A DNA stretch of 64,000 nucleotides from Bradyrhizobium manausense (GCF_018130615.1 NZ_JAFCKB010000022.1:1-64000); one strand, 5' to 3'. Shown: positions 18,139 through 26,308, numbered from the stretch's first letter. The notes: a model not told the origin generated them from the letters alone. Made by a program: numbers and translations.

Positions 18139-21100
18139 TTACTCCTTCCGACCGGCGAGCTGCTCTTTCAGCGCGGCGAGCTTTGCGAAGGGCGAGTTCG
18201 GGTCGGCCGGGCGATCGCGCTCCCGCGGGCTGGCGCTCGAGGCGTAGGGACGCAGCGACGGACCGCCCTGACGGTCGCGCCCCTTGTCGCGGTCGCGGCC
18301 ACGATTGTCACGGCCCTTGTCACGATCGCCGCCGAACTTCTTGTTGTCGCGGTTGCGATCGCGATCCTTGTCGCGGTCCTTGCCCTGGAAGCTGCGGTTG
18401 CGGTCGTCGCGGCGCTCTCCGCCCTCGCCGCCTTCACGGCCCTTGCGGAAATCCCTGCCGCCGTCGCGGCGATGCCCACCGCCGTGACGATGGCGCTCGC
18501 CCGGCTTGGCGCCTTCGGCTGCTTCGCCGGGCGCGGCCGCGGCGCCAGCTTCAGCACCGGCCTGCGGACGCTGGTTGGTGTGGCGCTGGTGGCGATGGCG
18601 CTCGTGGCGGGGCTTGCGATCCTCGTGACGGCCGCCGGGACGCCAGACCTCGACGAGCTCGGGCTCGGCGGGCGCAGCGGCATCGGGCGACGCGGCAGCT
18701 TCCGTTGCAGCGGTCTCGGCCGGAGCAGCTTCAGCAGCTTCCGTGGGTGCAGCGGCCTCCTCGGCCGGCGGCGCGATGCCGGGGGCATCCTCGGGCGTGA
18801 CAGGTGCTTCAGGCGAGGCTTCGAGCGCCGGCTCTTCGTGCGCGGGCTCGTCCTGCTGCTCCATGCCGGGCGCGTCTTCGACGGTGACTGGCTCGCCAGC
18901 GGCCTCAATGGCCGTCTCCGCAGCGGCGGCAGCATCCTCCGTCGCAGGCGTCTCAGCGGAAACGTCCGCAACGGGCGTCTCCGCAGCGGCAGGCGCCGCG
19001 GGCTTCACCGGCAGCGGCGGACGCTTTTCCATACGATAGCCGAGCGCACGCAGCACCGAGGCAAAGTCCTCGCCGGCGGAGCCGGTGAGCGAGGTCATCG
19101 CCTGCGTCACCACAAAGCTGCGGCCGTCGAACGCGCCGGCGGGCTTTTCGCCGGGCGCATTGTCACGCCAGGCCAAAGCGGGTCGGATCAAATCGGCAAG
19201 GCGCTCCAGAATGTCGACGCGCACGGCGCGCTCGCCGGCCTGCTTGTAGCCGAGCACGCGATAGGCATCGCGCGGCAGCTGCTTGTCGACCGGGAACGAG
19301 GTGCGGCCCGACGATGCCAGATGCTGCGCGCCTGACAGCGCCGACAGATCGACATTGTCCTGCTTCAGCGCCCACAGCAGCGCGGCCAGCGCACGCGCGG
19401 CGGGCTTCAGGATGCCGGGGAAATAGATGTGATAGGCACCGAAGCGGACGCCGTATTTACGGAGCGTCGCGCGCGAGGGCTGGTCGAGATCCTTCAGCTC
19501 ATTGGCGATCTTGGGACGCTCGAGCACGCCGAGCGCCTCGACCAGCTGATAGGCGATGCCGCGGGCGATCCCCGTGACGTCCTCGGCCTTCGACAGCTCG
19601 AACATCGGCCCGAGCAGCTTCTCGATATGCGTCTTGAGCCAGAGATCGAGCCGCGCCTGCACCTTCTCACGGGGGCCGCCGGTCAGCCGCTCATCCGAGA
19701 TGATGCGGATGCGCGGATGCAGCGCCTCCTCTGCGGCGGTCAGTCGCGCCACGGCATCGCCGGTCCAGCGGATGGTGCCATCGGAGGTCAGCACGAACTG
19801 ATCGTCCGGCGCGTTGCCGAGCTTTTCGGCGCGCGTGTTGATCTCGCCGGCGAGCACCGCTTGCGCGGCAGCCTGCAAGGCTTTCGCATCGGAGCCGGCT
19901 TCCGCCGCATCCGGTGCAAAGGTGAAGCCATCGAGGCGGCCGATGACATGGCCTTCGACGATGACTTCGCCGGTCTTGCCGATTTCCGTATTCAAGCTCG
20001 TGTTCTCCCGCAGGCGGCGCATCAATACACTGGTCCGGCGATCAACGAAACGCTCAGTCAAGCGTTCATGGAGCGCATCCGATAATTTATTTTCGACCTC
20101 GCGGGCGATCCCCTGCCAGCGTTCGGGGTCTCTCAGCCAGTCCGGGCGGTTGGCGACGAAGGTCCAGGTGCGAATCTGCGCGATCCGGGCCGACAGCGTG
20201 TCGATATCGCCGTCGATGCGGTCGGCCTGGTCGACCTGGGCGGCAAACCAGGAATCCGGGATGCAGCCCTTCTGCATCAGGAAGCCGTAGAGCGTGGTGA
20301 CGAGCTCGGCGTGGGCCGCCGGCGACAGCTTTCGGTAATCCGGGACCTGGCAGGCCTCCCACAGCCGCTCCACGGCGGCCTTGCCATGCGCGATATCGCG
20401 CACCTCGACGTCGCGGGCGGCATGGTCGAGCACGCGCATGTCTTCGGCGATCGGCGCCCGGGTCAGCGTCTCGTGGCCGGGGGCCAGGTTGAGCGAGACC
20501 TGGAGCGCGCCGAGGGAGGAGCAATCCAGCTTCGAGTTGCGCCATTGCAGCATCTTCACGGGGTCGAAGGTGTGGTTCTGGAGCGCGTTCACGAGCTCGG
20601 GCTCGAACGGACCGCAGCGGCCGGTGGTGCCAAAGGTGCCGTTGCGCGTGGCGCGGCCGGCGCGGCCGGCGATCTGCGCGAACTCGGCCGGCGTGAGCCT
20701 TCGGAACTGATAGCCGTCGAACTTGCGGTCGGAGGCGAACGCGACATGGTCGACGTCGAGATTGAGGCCCATGCCGACGGCGTCGGTGGCGACGAGATAG
20801 TCGACGTCGCCGTTCTGGAACATCTCGACCTGCGCATTGCGCGTGCGCGGCGACAGCGATCCCAGCACCACGGCGGCACCGCCATGCTGGCGCTTGATCA
20901 GCTCGGCGATGGCATAGACCTCGTCGGCCGAGAACGCGACGATCGCGGTGCGGCGCGGCTGGCGCGTGATCTTGCGATCACCGGCAAATTCCAGCTGCGA
21001 CAGCCGGGGCCGGGTGATCATGGAGACGCCGGGCAACAGCCGCTCGATGATCGGGCGCATCGTCGCCGCGCCCAAAAGCAGCGTCTCGTCGCGGCCGCGG

Positions 21101-21492
21101 CGGTTGAGGATGCGGTCGGTGAAGACGTGGCCGCGCTCCAGGTCGGAGGCGATCTGGATCTCGTCGACGGCGAGGAAGGAGACGTCGATGTCGCGCGGCA
21201 TCGCCTCGACGGTCGAGACCCAATAGCGCGGATTCTTCGGCTTGATCTTCTCCTCGCCGGTGATCAGCGCGACGGCCTCGGGGCCGACGCGCCCGACGAT
21301 CTTGTTATAGACCTCGCGCGCGAGCAGCCGCAGCGGCAGGCCGATCATGCCCGAGGAATGCGCAAGCATCCGTTCGATGGCGAGATGGGTCTTGCCGGTG
21401 TTGGTCGGCCCGAGCACCGCAGTGACGCCGGCGCCGGGCACCCGATCGGACAGCGCGCGCTCGGAAGCGAAGGGGGAAGGAGGAAAGGCCAT
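18139..21492 (-). CDS. SUV3-like ATP-dependent RNA helicase with long disordered tail
   Basis: A 1117-residue superfamily 2 helicase. Motif I is GPTNTGKT at 28-35, motif II is 'VDEIQIASDLERGHVFTDR', and motif VI is 'QIAGRAGRATRNGTFG', which matches mitochondrial SUV3/bacterial Mgps-type RNA helicases. Helical domains follow to about residue 800. The last ~300 residues are low complexity: an Ala/Glu/Pro-rich acidic stretch, then a basic Arg/Asp/Gly/Lys tail rich in 'RDKDRDRNRD'-type repeats, like RNA-binding tails of degradosome proteins. The stop overlaps the AAGGAG ribosome site that serves the S4 gene, so the pair is probably co-translated. A role in RNA decay is inferred. Confidence 0.88.
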   Translation of the reverse strand: MAFPPSPFASERALSDRVPGAGVTAVLGPTNTGKTHLAIERMLAHSSGMIGLPLRLLAREVYNKIVGRVGPEAVALITGEEKIKPKNPRYWVSTVEAMPRDIDVSFLAVDEIQIASDLERGHVFTDRILNRRGRDETLLLGAATMRPIIERLLPGVSMITRPRLSQLEFAGDRKITRQPRRTAIVAFSADEVYAIAELIKRQHGGAAVVLGSLSPRTRNAQVEMFQNGDVDYLVATDAVGMGLNLDVDHVAFASDRKFDGYQFRRLTPAEFAQIAGRAGRATRNGTFGTTGRCGPFEPELVNALQNHTFDPVKMLQWRNSKLDCSSLGALQVSLNLAPGHETLTRAPIAEDMRVLDHAARDVEVRDIAHGKAAVERLWEACQVPDYRKLSPAAHAELVTTLYGFLMQKGCIPDSWFAAQVDQADRIDGDIDTLSARIAQIRTWTFVANRPDWLRDPERWQGIAREVENKLSDALHERLTERFVDRRTSVLMRRLRENTSLNTEIGKTGEVIVEGHVIGRLDGFTFAPDAAEAGSDAKALQAAAQAVLAGEINTRAEKLGNAPDDQFVLTSDGTIRWTGDAVARLTAAEEALHPRIRIISDERLTGGPREKVQARLDLWLKTHIEKLLGPMFELSKAEDVTGIARGIAYQLVEALGVLERPKIANELKDLDQPSRATLRKYGVRFGAYHIYFPGILKPAARALAALLWALKQDNVDLSALSGAQHLASSGRTSFPVDKQLPRDAYRVLGYKQAGERAVRVDILERLADLIRPALAWRDNAPGEKPAGAFDGRSFVVTQAMTSLTGSAGEDFASVLRALGYRMEKRPPLPVKPAAPAAAETPVADVSAETPATEDAAAAAETAIEAAGEPVTVEDAPGMEQQDEPAHEEPALEASPEAPVTPEDAPGIAPPAEEAAAPTEAAEAAPAETAATEAAASPDAAAPAEPELVEVWRPGGRHEDRKPRHERHRHQRHTNQRPQAGAEAGAAAAPGEAAEGAKPGERHRHGGGHRRDGGRDFRKGREGGEGGERRDDRNRSFQGKDRDKDRDRNRDNKKFGGDRDKGRDNRGRDRDKGRDRQGGPSLRPYASSASPRERDRPADPNSPFAKLAALKEQLAGRKE

Positions 21493-21600
21493 TCTGAATG
21501 ATTAGGTAGTGGCGATTGAGGCGAATGTCAGTGCTGTCTGGGGCGGCGAGGTGAGGGGGACTCTCCGCGCGTCCGACTGTCACCGCATCCATGGAAGCAG

Positions 21601-21650
21601 CCCCTCACCCCAACCCTCTCCCCGTAAGAACGGGGCGAGGGGGACGAGAG
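21601..21650. repeat. REP-like hairpin (CCCTCACCC/CTCTCCCCG class)
   Basis: CTCTCCCCG-type arms at 21616-21624 and 21631-21639 (CGGGGCGAG) enclose a 6-base loop, preceded by CCCCTCACCCCAACC. The same phrase occurs at 23251 and, in altered form, at 27003 and 27497, so it is a dispersed intergenic element. Confidence 0.7.
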
Positions 21651-21759
21651 AGCCGTGCAAATCCCGCGCAACTGTCTCACTTTGCGACGCTTTTCCCTCG
21701 CGCTTTAAGCTTCGGAACGACTCTAGAACGAATCGCGGCCGAATCGCAGACTCCCCAGT

Positions 21760-21796
21760 GAGTCCCGTTACGTTCACGCAACATGTCGCGGGACTC
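21760..21796. repeat. Long-loop inverted repeat GAGTCCCG/CGGGACTC
   Basis: Perfect 8-bp arms at 21760-21767 and 21789-21796 with a 21-base loop, followed by TTGTTT on the plus strand. It is unlike the neighbouring REP elements. It may be a small structured RNA, a terminator or chance; no gene ends next to it. Confidence 0.4.
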
Positions 21797-22015
21797 TTGT
21801 TTCCGTCGCACTAGATGGAGTTTTGGGCTGCCGCACAAGCGACGTTTCGATGACGGATTTCCTTAAGTTGGGGATGGCGCGGAGTCGAATCAGAATCGGG
21901 GAGGAGTCAAATGGATTCCCCGGCATGACGGGCCCCTCACCTCTTTCGTCAAAACAACCCCATGCACAGTAGGTAAGTCATTGATATTGTTGATGCGGGA
22001 GAGAGTAGTCGGGCT

Positions 22016-22063
22016 GTCGTCCTCCGAGGGCCGCCCAAGAGGGCTGCCACCTCAGGATGACGG
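22016..22063. repeat. REP-like dyad GTCGTCC...GGATGACGG
   Basis: An imperfect dyad (GTCGTCCTCCGAGGG end and CCACCTCAGGATGACGG end, with GGCCGCCC/GGGCTGCC inside). It lies 28 bases downstream of the DUF3108 stop on the minus strand and may act in 3' end formation. Confidence 0.55.
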
Positions 22064-22091
22064 CCTGGGAGGGGCGTGCGCGGCGAAGACC

Positions 22092-22985
22092 TTACTGCGT
22101 CTTCGCCACCCTTGGCGGCTGGGCGGTGGTGATGAAGCTGGTCGCTTCCAGCATCGCCGGCCCCAGCGGCGTCGGCACTTTCAGCCAGAATGGAACCAGG
22201 ATGCGCGTGCCCGCGACCGGCGCCAGCGCGATCTCGATGTTGCGCTGGGCGGCGAGGTATTTGATCACGGGGCGGTCGGGGATGTAGCCGGCGATCGGCA
22301 CGAAATAGAGCGCGCAGACCACGACCGGGCCGTGATAGCCCTTCTCCGCCTTCACGGTCTCCATGCGCTTGAAATCGAGCTTGAGCTCGTAGCGCATGCG
22401 GCCGTCGAACACGGGCGCGCTGCCGTGGCAGGCCTCCGGCGACAAGGAATCGCCGGTTCCGGGCACGCGGACCAGCGAGGCCGTCATCGGATCGAACACG
22501 CCGCGGCGATGCGCGTCGGTGACGACGATGCGGTCGGCATCGACCGGCGGCTCCGGAATGATGCCGAACTCCTTCACGTTGCCCTTGTCGAGCGTGATGT
22601 GGATCTCTTCGGTCTTCTTCGAGGTGGTGGTGGAAGCCTGGTAGGCGGAAGCGACCAGCGCACCATTGACGATGCGACCCTGCGAGGCGCCGGTGCCGGA
22701 CCCGCCCGCGAACGATTTCAAGATGCCGGTGGTGCCGCCGGAGGCCGCCGCCGAGAACACGTCGTCCTGGATATCGATGTTCCAGGCGCCGCGGCCGACC
22801 GGAATGCCGGCCAAAGTCGCCTCATATTGCGCCTCGAGCTTGCCCTGCGCCGCCGCAGGCTCCGCCGCCCATGCCAGCACCAGCCCGCCAAGCGCAGCCA
22901 GGGCCAGCCGGACAACAGCAGCCAGCCGGCCGGCCGCACGCAGCCGGGGCGGAAAGAGGGGTGAGGTGGGCACGAAACGATCCAA
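22092..22985 (-). CDS. DUF3108 domain-containing exported protein
   Basis: A 297-residue protein. The N-terminus is a basic region followed by a hydrophobic stretch ('LAAVVRLALAALGGLVLAWA') and 'AEPAAAQG', a signal peptide. The mature part begins 'KLEAQYEATLAGIPVGRGAWNIDI', the usual opening of DUF3108 proteins, a beta-rich periplasmic family of unknown role. 'PVVVCALYFVPIAGY' near residue 225 is also typical. It is the last minus-strand gene before rpmB, with which it is divergent across 464 bases of repeats. No function beyond the cell envelope can be claimed. Confidence 0.82.
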   Translation of the reverse strand: MDRFVPTSPLFPPRLRAAGRLAAVVRLALAALGGLVLAWAAEPAAAQGKLEAQYEATLAGIPVGRGAWNIDIQDDVFSAAASGGTTGILKSFAGGSGTGASQGRIVNGALVASAYQASTTTSKKTEEIHITLDKGNVKEFGIIPEPPVDADRIVVTDAHRRGVFDPMTASLVRVPGTGDSLSPEACHGSAPVFDGRMRYELKLDFKRMETVKAEKGYHGPVVVCALYFVPIAGYIPDRPVIKYLAAQRNIEIALAPVAGTRILVPFWLKVPTPLGPAMLEATSFITTAQPPRVAKTQ

Positions 22986-23143
22986 TCGGAGAGCGAGTGT
23001 TGTTACTTAAGCCTGTTACGGCCGCAAGCAATGCATCCGGGCCGCTATAGCCGGGAACTCACCGGAGTCTTTCAGGCGCGATTGCGCCCTTTATGTGATG
23101 GTAAGGCGCTTTAAACATTGCCGTTTTGGTGATCGGCCCGTGT

Positions 23144-23287
23144 CCCCGCCCCGGCGGGATAACCTCTCCCGCTTGCGGGAGAGGTCGCGCGCAGCGCGGG
23201 TGAGGGCTTTCTCCTCTGGGGGACATCCACTACGTTCCCACCACGGTGACACCCTCTCCCCAACCCTCCCCCGCAGGCGGGGGAGGG
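23144..23287. repeat. Paired REP hairpins upstream of rpmB
   Basis: Two hairpins in tandem within the DUF3108-rpmB gap. The first is ACCTCTCCCGC/GCGGGAGAGGT (23162-23172 and 23175-23185), with an 11-bp perfect stem and a 2-base loop. The second is CCCTCCCCCGC/GCGGGGGAGGG (23264-23274 and 23277-23287). Both share GGTGAGGG or CCCTCTCC flanks with elements at 21601 and 27003. The rest of the 464-base gap holds only the rpmB promoter. Confidence 0.8.
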
Positions 23288-23327
23288 AGCGCACCTTATC
23301 CCGGGGCACGATCCGTGGCCCAAATCC

Positions 23328-23356
23328 TTGACTACCCGCCCCTATCCCCCTATACG
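23328..23356 (+). promoter_or_regulatory. Candidate rpmB promoter
   Basis: TTGACT at 23328-23333 and TATACG at 23351-23356 are spaced by 17 bases, a strong housekeeping pair. Transcription would start near 23363, giving a leader of close to 90 bases before the rpmB ATG. Confidence 0.65.
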
Positions 23357-23449
23357 TCCGCCCGCTCCCTACAAGGACACAGAATTAGCCCCCGTGGCGC
23401 CCCGAATGGCGGCCGCAATCGTTGGGGGTTCGAAACAAGGATTTTTGCC

Positions 23450-23755
23450 ATGTCTCGCCGCTGCGAACTGACGGCCAAGGGCCCCCTCGTCGGCCACAAG
23501 GTCAGCCACTCCAACATCAAGACCAAGCGCCGCTTCCTGCCGAACCTGGTCAACGTGACCTTCATCAGCGAAGCCCTGGAGCGCAACGTGCGCCTGCGCG
23601 TCTCCACCAACGCGGTGAAGAGCGTCGACCACAATGGCGGCCTGGACGCCTACCTGCTCAAGGCCAAGGCCGACGCCCTGTCGCCGCGCGCCCTCGAGCT
23701 GAAGCGCGCCATCCAGAAGAAGGTCGGCGACGCGCCGGTCAAGAAGGCCAGCTAA
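23450..23755 (+). CDS. rpmB: 50S ribosomal protein L28
   Basis: A 101-residue L28 with the family opening '[21 protein letters not shown]' in part ('[18 protein letters not shown]') and '[15 protein letters not shown]'. It lacks the zinc-binding cysteine pairs of some L28 forms. The ATG at 23450 is chosen because the protein family begins there; the longer frame upstream is repeat sequence. It has its own promoter (23328-23356) and a strong terminator (23827-23855), so it is a single-gene unit. Confidence 0.97.
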   Translation: MSRRCELTAKGPLVGHKVSHSNIKTKRRFLPNLVNVTFISEALERNVRLRVSTNAVKSVDHNGGLDAYLLKAKADALSPRALELKRAIQKKVGDAPVKKAS

Positions 23756-23826
23756 GATATTTCCGAATTGGGCGGGGGCTAAGTTGCGTCGCGTGGCGTA
23801 GGCTTAGTCAGTCGAGTTTTGCGTTG

Positions 23827-23855
23827 CGGCCGGATCGAAAGATCCGGCCGTTTTT
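23827..23855 (+). terminator. rpmB rho-independent terminator
   Basis: A perfect 10-bp stem, CGGCCGGATC at 23827-23836 and GATCCGGCCG at 23841-23850, with a GAAA tetraloop and TTTTT after it. It lies 72 bases past the rpmB stop and marks the left limit of the AT-richer island. Confidence 0.93.
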
Positions 23856-24079
23856 GTTTGTATGAGCCGCGTTGAATCGACTTCGGCGGCGGACAACTGT
23901 AGATAGAAGAACTACAATCTATAACTGCGCGCCAGGTTGTGACTACAAGCCTCTTTTGAAGAAGTCTGGTGTTTATAACGAAGCGCGCTGGCGCACACTC
24001 GATCGGCTAGACACTTCAAACTTCGAGCGCGTCGTGAGACCGCAAGAAGCACTTCTGTCTGTAGCAATGGCTCACACCA
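23856..24079. other. Leader region of the OLD-family gene, no gene seen
   Basis: Between the rpmB terminator and the OLD-type gene the base composition becomes more AT-rich. A plus-strand frame across 23872-24222 has no recognisable domain and overlaps the nuclease gene, so it is not called. No clear ribosome binding site precedes ATG 24080. This is probably the left part of an acquired segment. Confidence 0.4.
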
Positions 24080-25690
24080 ATGGAAACATTTCGCGTAACA
24101 GTCAAAAATTATCGCGGATTTTCAGACCAGGCTCCAGCACGGTTCGAAATTGGCCCCGGATTGACTGCCTTTGTCGGGTCGAACAACGTTGGCAAGTCTG
24201 CGCTCAAGTTGCTCGTTTATGAACTACGCCCCCTCTTTGAACTTCTCTCGCGGCCATTCGCCACTAGGCCAAATCTTTTCTTCGCAACTACCGGAGAGCA
24301 ACTGTCATGCGGCAACTATCCGGGGACATCTGATCCAGTTGAACTCTTCAACAATACCAACGACCGCGGGATAACTATCGAATTCGAGGTGGTAGGAGCG
24401 TCCCCATCGAAGGAATTCGACCACACGATTAATCGTGTGGTCGTCAAATGCTCGCGCGCAGCGCCGATGAATTGGCAAGTTGACGCATTCTCTTTTCAAA
24501 GCCCAAAAGATCGAGTCCGTTCATTCAACGGTTACGTTGATCGAGACGACACGACAGTTGCGGATTCATCAAATACGATAACTTACTATTTTGGATACGT
24601 GTTGGACGCATTCAAAGCCCTAAGAAGCGCGAAATACTATGGAGCTTTTCGCAACGCACTAAACGAAGGCTCTGGCCAGTACTTTGATTTTCAAATCGGA
24701 ACAGCATTTATTGAACTTTGGAATAACTGGAAGACAGCCGGAAATATCGCGCATTCACGAGCAATAGGAAAAATCACAGAAGAGATCCGAAGACTTTTTG
24801 AGTTTGAACAATTGGAAATCAATGCGTCGCTAAGTTTGAAGACCCTGATCGTCTCAATCGATGGGCATCCGTATCGGTTGAGTGCGTTGGGATCAGGCAT
24901 CTCGCAGTTTATCATGGCGTTAGGAAATGCAGCTACCGCGCGCCCTACTTTAATTTTGATAGATGAGCCCGAGACAAATCTTCATCCCGCCTTACAGATC
25001 GATTTTCTACTCACCTTGGCTCAGTATGCTCGGATTGGCTGCATATTTTCCACGCATTCCATCGGGTTAGCCCGCTCGGTAGCGGAGCGAGTTTATTCTG
25101 TTCAGCGTAGCAAGCTTGGTCCAGTCGTACGACCCTTTGCCGCGACAACCAGCTACAGTGAGTTTCTCGGTGAACTAAGCTTTACTAGCTTCAAAGAGAT
25201 GGGCTGCGATCGGATTTTGCTTGTTGAAGGAGTGCACGACGTCAAAGTTGTGCAACAGATGCTTCGGTTGCTTGGAAAAGAACACACAACAGTGATCCTC
25301 CCGTTGGGAGGAGATCAGATGGCTGCTGGCCATCGAGAAATCGAACTCGCAGAGCTAAAGCGGCTATCAAACAACGTCTCTGTGCTTGTCGACAGCGAGC
25401 GCTTCAACAGCAATGAACCGGCCGCCGAGCGCCGCCAGCAATTTGCGGAGACTTGCACTAAAATAGGCTTCCAAGTTTGCGTGACCGGAAGGCGTGCCAT
25501 AGAGAATTATCTTCCGGATCATGCTGTAAAGGCCGCTCTGGGTGAAGGCTTTTCCGCACTGACAGAATACGAGCGGATGGCTGAGCACGCTAACGGTTGG
25601 GCTAAAGCTGATAACTGGCGAATCGCCCATTTCATGAACAAAGCAGACCTATTGTCCACCGACGTCGGCCAGTTCCTTGAGAGAATCTAA
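24080..25690 (+). CDS. OLD-family AAA ATPase/TOPRIM nuclease
   Basis: A 536-residue protein. An SMC/RecF-like ATPase comes first: Walker A 'GSNNVGKS' (residues 33-40), a signature-like 'LSALGSGISQFI' and Walker B 'LILIDEPETNLHP'. A C-terminal TOPRIM domain follows, with 'ILLVEGVHDVKVVQQML' (catalytic Glu), 'VSVLVDSERF' in place of the usual DxD motif, and 'TGRRAIENYLPDHAVK'. This is the architecture of OLD nucleases, many of which act in phage defence; a defence role is inferred. No UvrD-like helicase lies next to it, so it resembles a stand-alone class 1 OLD. Base composition is distinctly lower in GC than its neighbours (26 of 60 bases in 24721-24780, against 37 of 60 in 23521-23580), pointing to transfer. 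A perfect 26-bp palindrome lies in its coding region. Confidence 0.85.
   Translation: METFRVTVKNYRGFSDQAPARFEIGPGLTAFVGSNNVGKSALKLLVYELRPLFELLSRPFATRPNLFFATTGEQLSCGNYPGTSDPVELFNNTNDRGITIEFEVVGASPSKEFDHTINRVVVKCSRAAPMNWQVDAFSFQSPKDRVRSFNGYVDRDDTTVADSSNTITYYFGYVLDAFKALRSAKYYGAFRNALNEGSGQYFDFQIGTAFIELWNNWKTAGNIAHSRAIGKITEEIRRLFEFEQLEINASLSLKTLIVSIDGHPYRLSALGSGISQFIMALGNAATARPTLILIDEPETNLHPALQIDFLLTLAQYARIGCIFSTHSIGLARSVAERVYSVQRSKLGPVVRPFAATTSYSEFLGELSFTSFKEMGCDRILLVEGVHDVKVVQQMLRLLGKEHTTVILPLGGDQMAAGHREIELAELKRLSNNVSVLVDSERFNSNEPAAERRQQFAETCTKIGFQVCVTGRRAIENYLPDHAVKAALGEGFSALTEYERMAEHANGWAKADNWRIAHFMNKADLLSTDVGQFLERI
24418..24443. repeat. Perfect 26-bp palindrome within the OLD gene
   Basis: The left arm is CGACCACACGATT and the right arm its exact complement, with no spacer. 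It lies in codons for DHTINRVV of the nuclease, and the opposite strand reads the same residues. Such a long perfect dyad inside coding DNA is unusual; it could extrude a cruciform, form an mRNA hairpin or be a protein binding site. Confidence 0.85.
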
Positions 25691-25730
25691 TTCGTCCAAG
25701 TCTCGTTAGCGCCTCGGATCAGGAAGAATT

Positions 25731-25790
25731 GCTCATCATCTGCTGTGACGCGCGCGGCAACGAGCTCTCAGCTGAAGCTCCATCGCTGAC
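25731..25790 (+). pseudogene. Remnant resembling the 5' end of a DUF2235 gene
   Basis: The bases from 25731, CTCATCATCTGCTGTGACG then CGGCAACGAG two codons later, closely match 27712-27750 at the start of the DUF2235 gene downstream (CTCGTCATCTGCTGTGACG...CGGCAACGAG). In frame it reads LIICCDARGNELSAE against LVICCDGTGNEISEN. Similarity fades after about 40 bases. It looks like the leftover of a second DUF2235 gene cut or eroded at the right edge of the island; independent chance similarity is unlikely over this length but not excluded. Confidence 0.5.
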
Positions 25791-25836
25791 TGCGCAAGAT
25801 GATCAGGTCCGCGCCGCCATAACTCGCCGCCTCCCC

Positions 25837-26115
25837 CTACCCCCGAAAATCAATGCTCCGCAGCACGATCCCCGGCGGGGTGCCTTCGAACTCGGCTGCG
25901 CGGTATTTGCTGGCGACGCGGGTTTCGATGCGGTCGCGGAGGCGGGCGAACTGGGCTTCGCGCTGGTCGGGGCGGGTTTGGGGGCCGCGTTCGAGATCGT
26001 CCATGGCCGAGGTCGAGATCGCGCAGGGAATTTCCTTTGGCCCGTCGTGCATCGAGAACTGGATGATGCCGCGGTCCTGCTCGTGGCCGATGAAACGGCC
26101 GCTGGTGAGGGGCAT
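25837..26115 (-). CDS. DUF1488 family protein
   Basis: A 92-residue soluble protein: 'GRFIGHEQDRGIIQFSMHDG' followed by 'IPCAISTSAMDDLERG', which I recognise as the DUF1488 pattern, a small family in Rhizobiales with no assigned function. No signal peptide or membrane segment. The ATG at 26115 is preceded on its strand by CAGGAGTAA, a good ribosome site. It stands alone, opposite in direction to the OLD gene. Confidence 0.7.
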   Translation of the reverse strand: MPLTSGRFIGHEQDRGIIQFSMHDGPKEIPCAISTSAMDDLERGPQTRPDQREAQFARLRDRIETRVASKYRAAEFEGTPPGIVLRSIDFRG

Positions 26116-26308
26116 GGGGTTACTCCTGTTACGCGGGTTGCGCGATCGCCGCTGCGCGTTCCAATCGTCGATCGGCTCTATTTGAAAGACGCTGTGGCCA
26201 CGCTATCCGAAACAACGCGCTTTCGTGGTTATGGGTCCCGGCCTTCGCCGGGACGACAGATGTATTCCGCGCGCGCGCCTCGGTCGCCGCAGGCCGCCCG
26301 CGGCTTAC

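Larger units (their letters stand above)
21493..22091. other. Intergenic region, no gene seen, several dyads
   Basis: A 599-base gap between minus-strand genes. It holds a REP-like hairpin (21601-21650), a perfect 8-bp stem hairpin at 21760-21796, and a further GTCGTCC...GGATGACGG repeat (22016-22063). Reading frames here are short and without recognisable domains. The helicase promoter should lie at the left end. Confidence 0.5.

Noticed and set aside
17820-19335. Long plus-strand frames opposite the S4 gene and the helicase tail
   Set aside because: They mirror the low-complexity tail of the helicase and show only repeats of Ala, Arg and Gly.
23872-24222. Plus-strand frame of 116 codons before and into the OLD gene
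   Set aside because: It overlaps the Walker A coding region in another frame, has no ribosome site and no recognisable domain.
24080-25836. Gabija-type two-gene defence system
   Set aside because: Gabija needs a UvrD-like helicase gene next to the OLD-like gene; the downstream 146 bases and the DUF1488 gene hold nothing like it.
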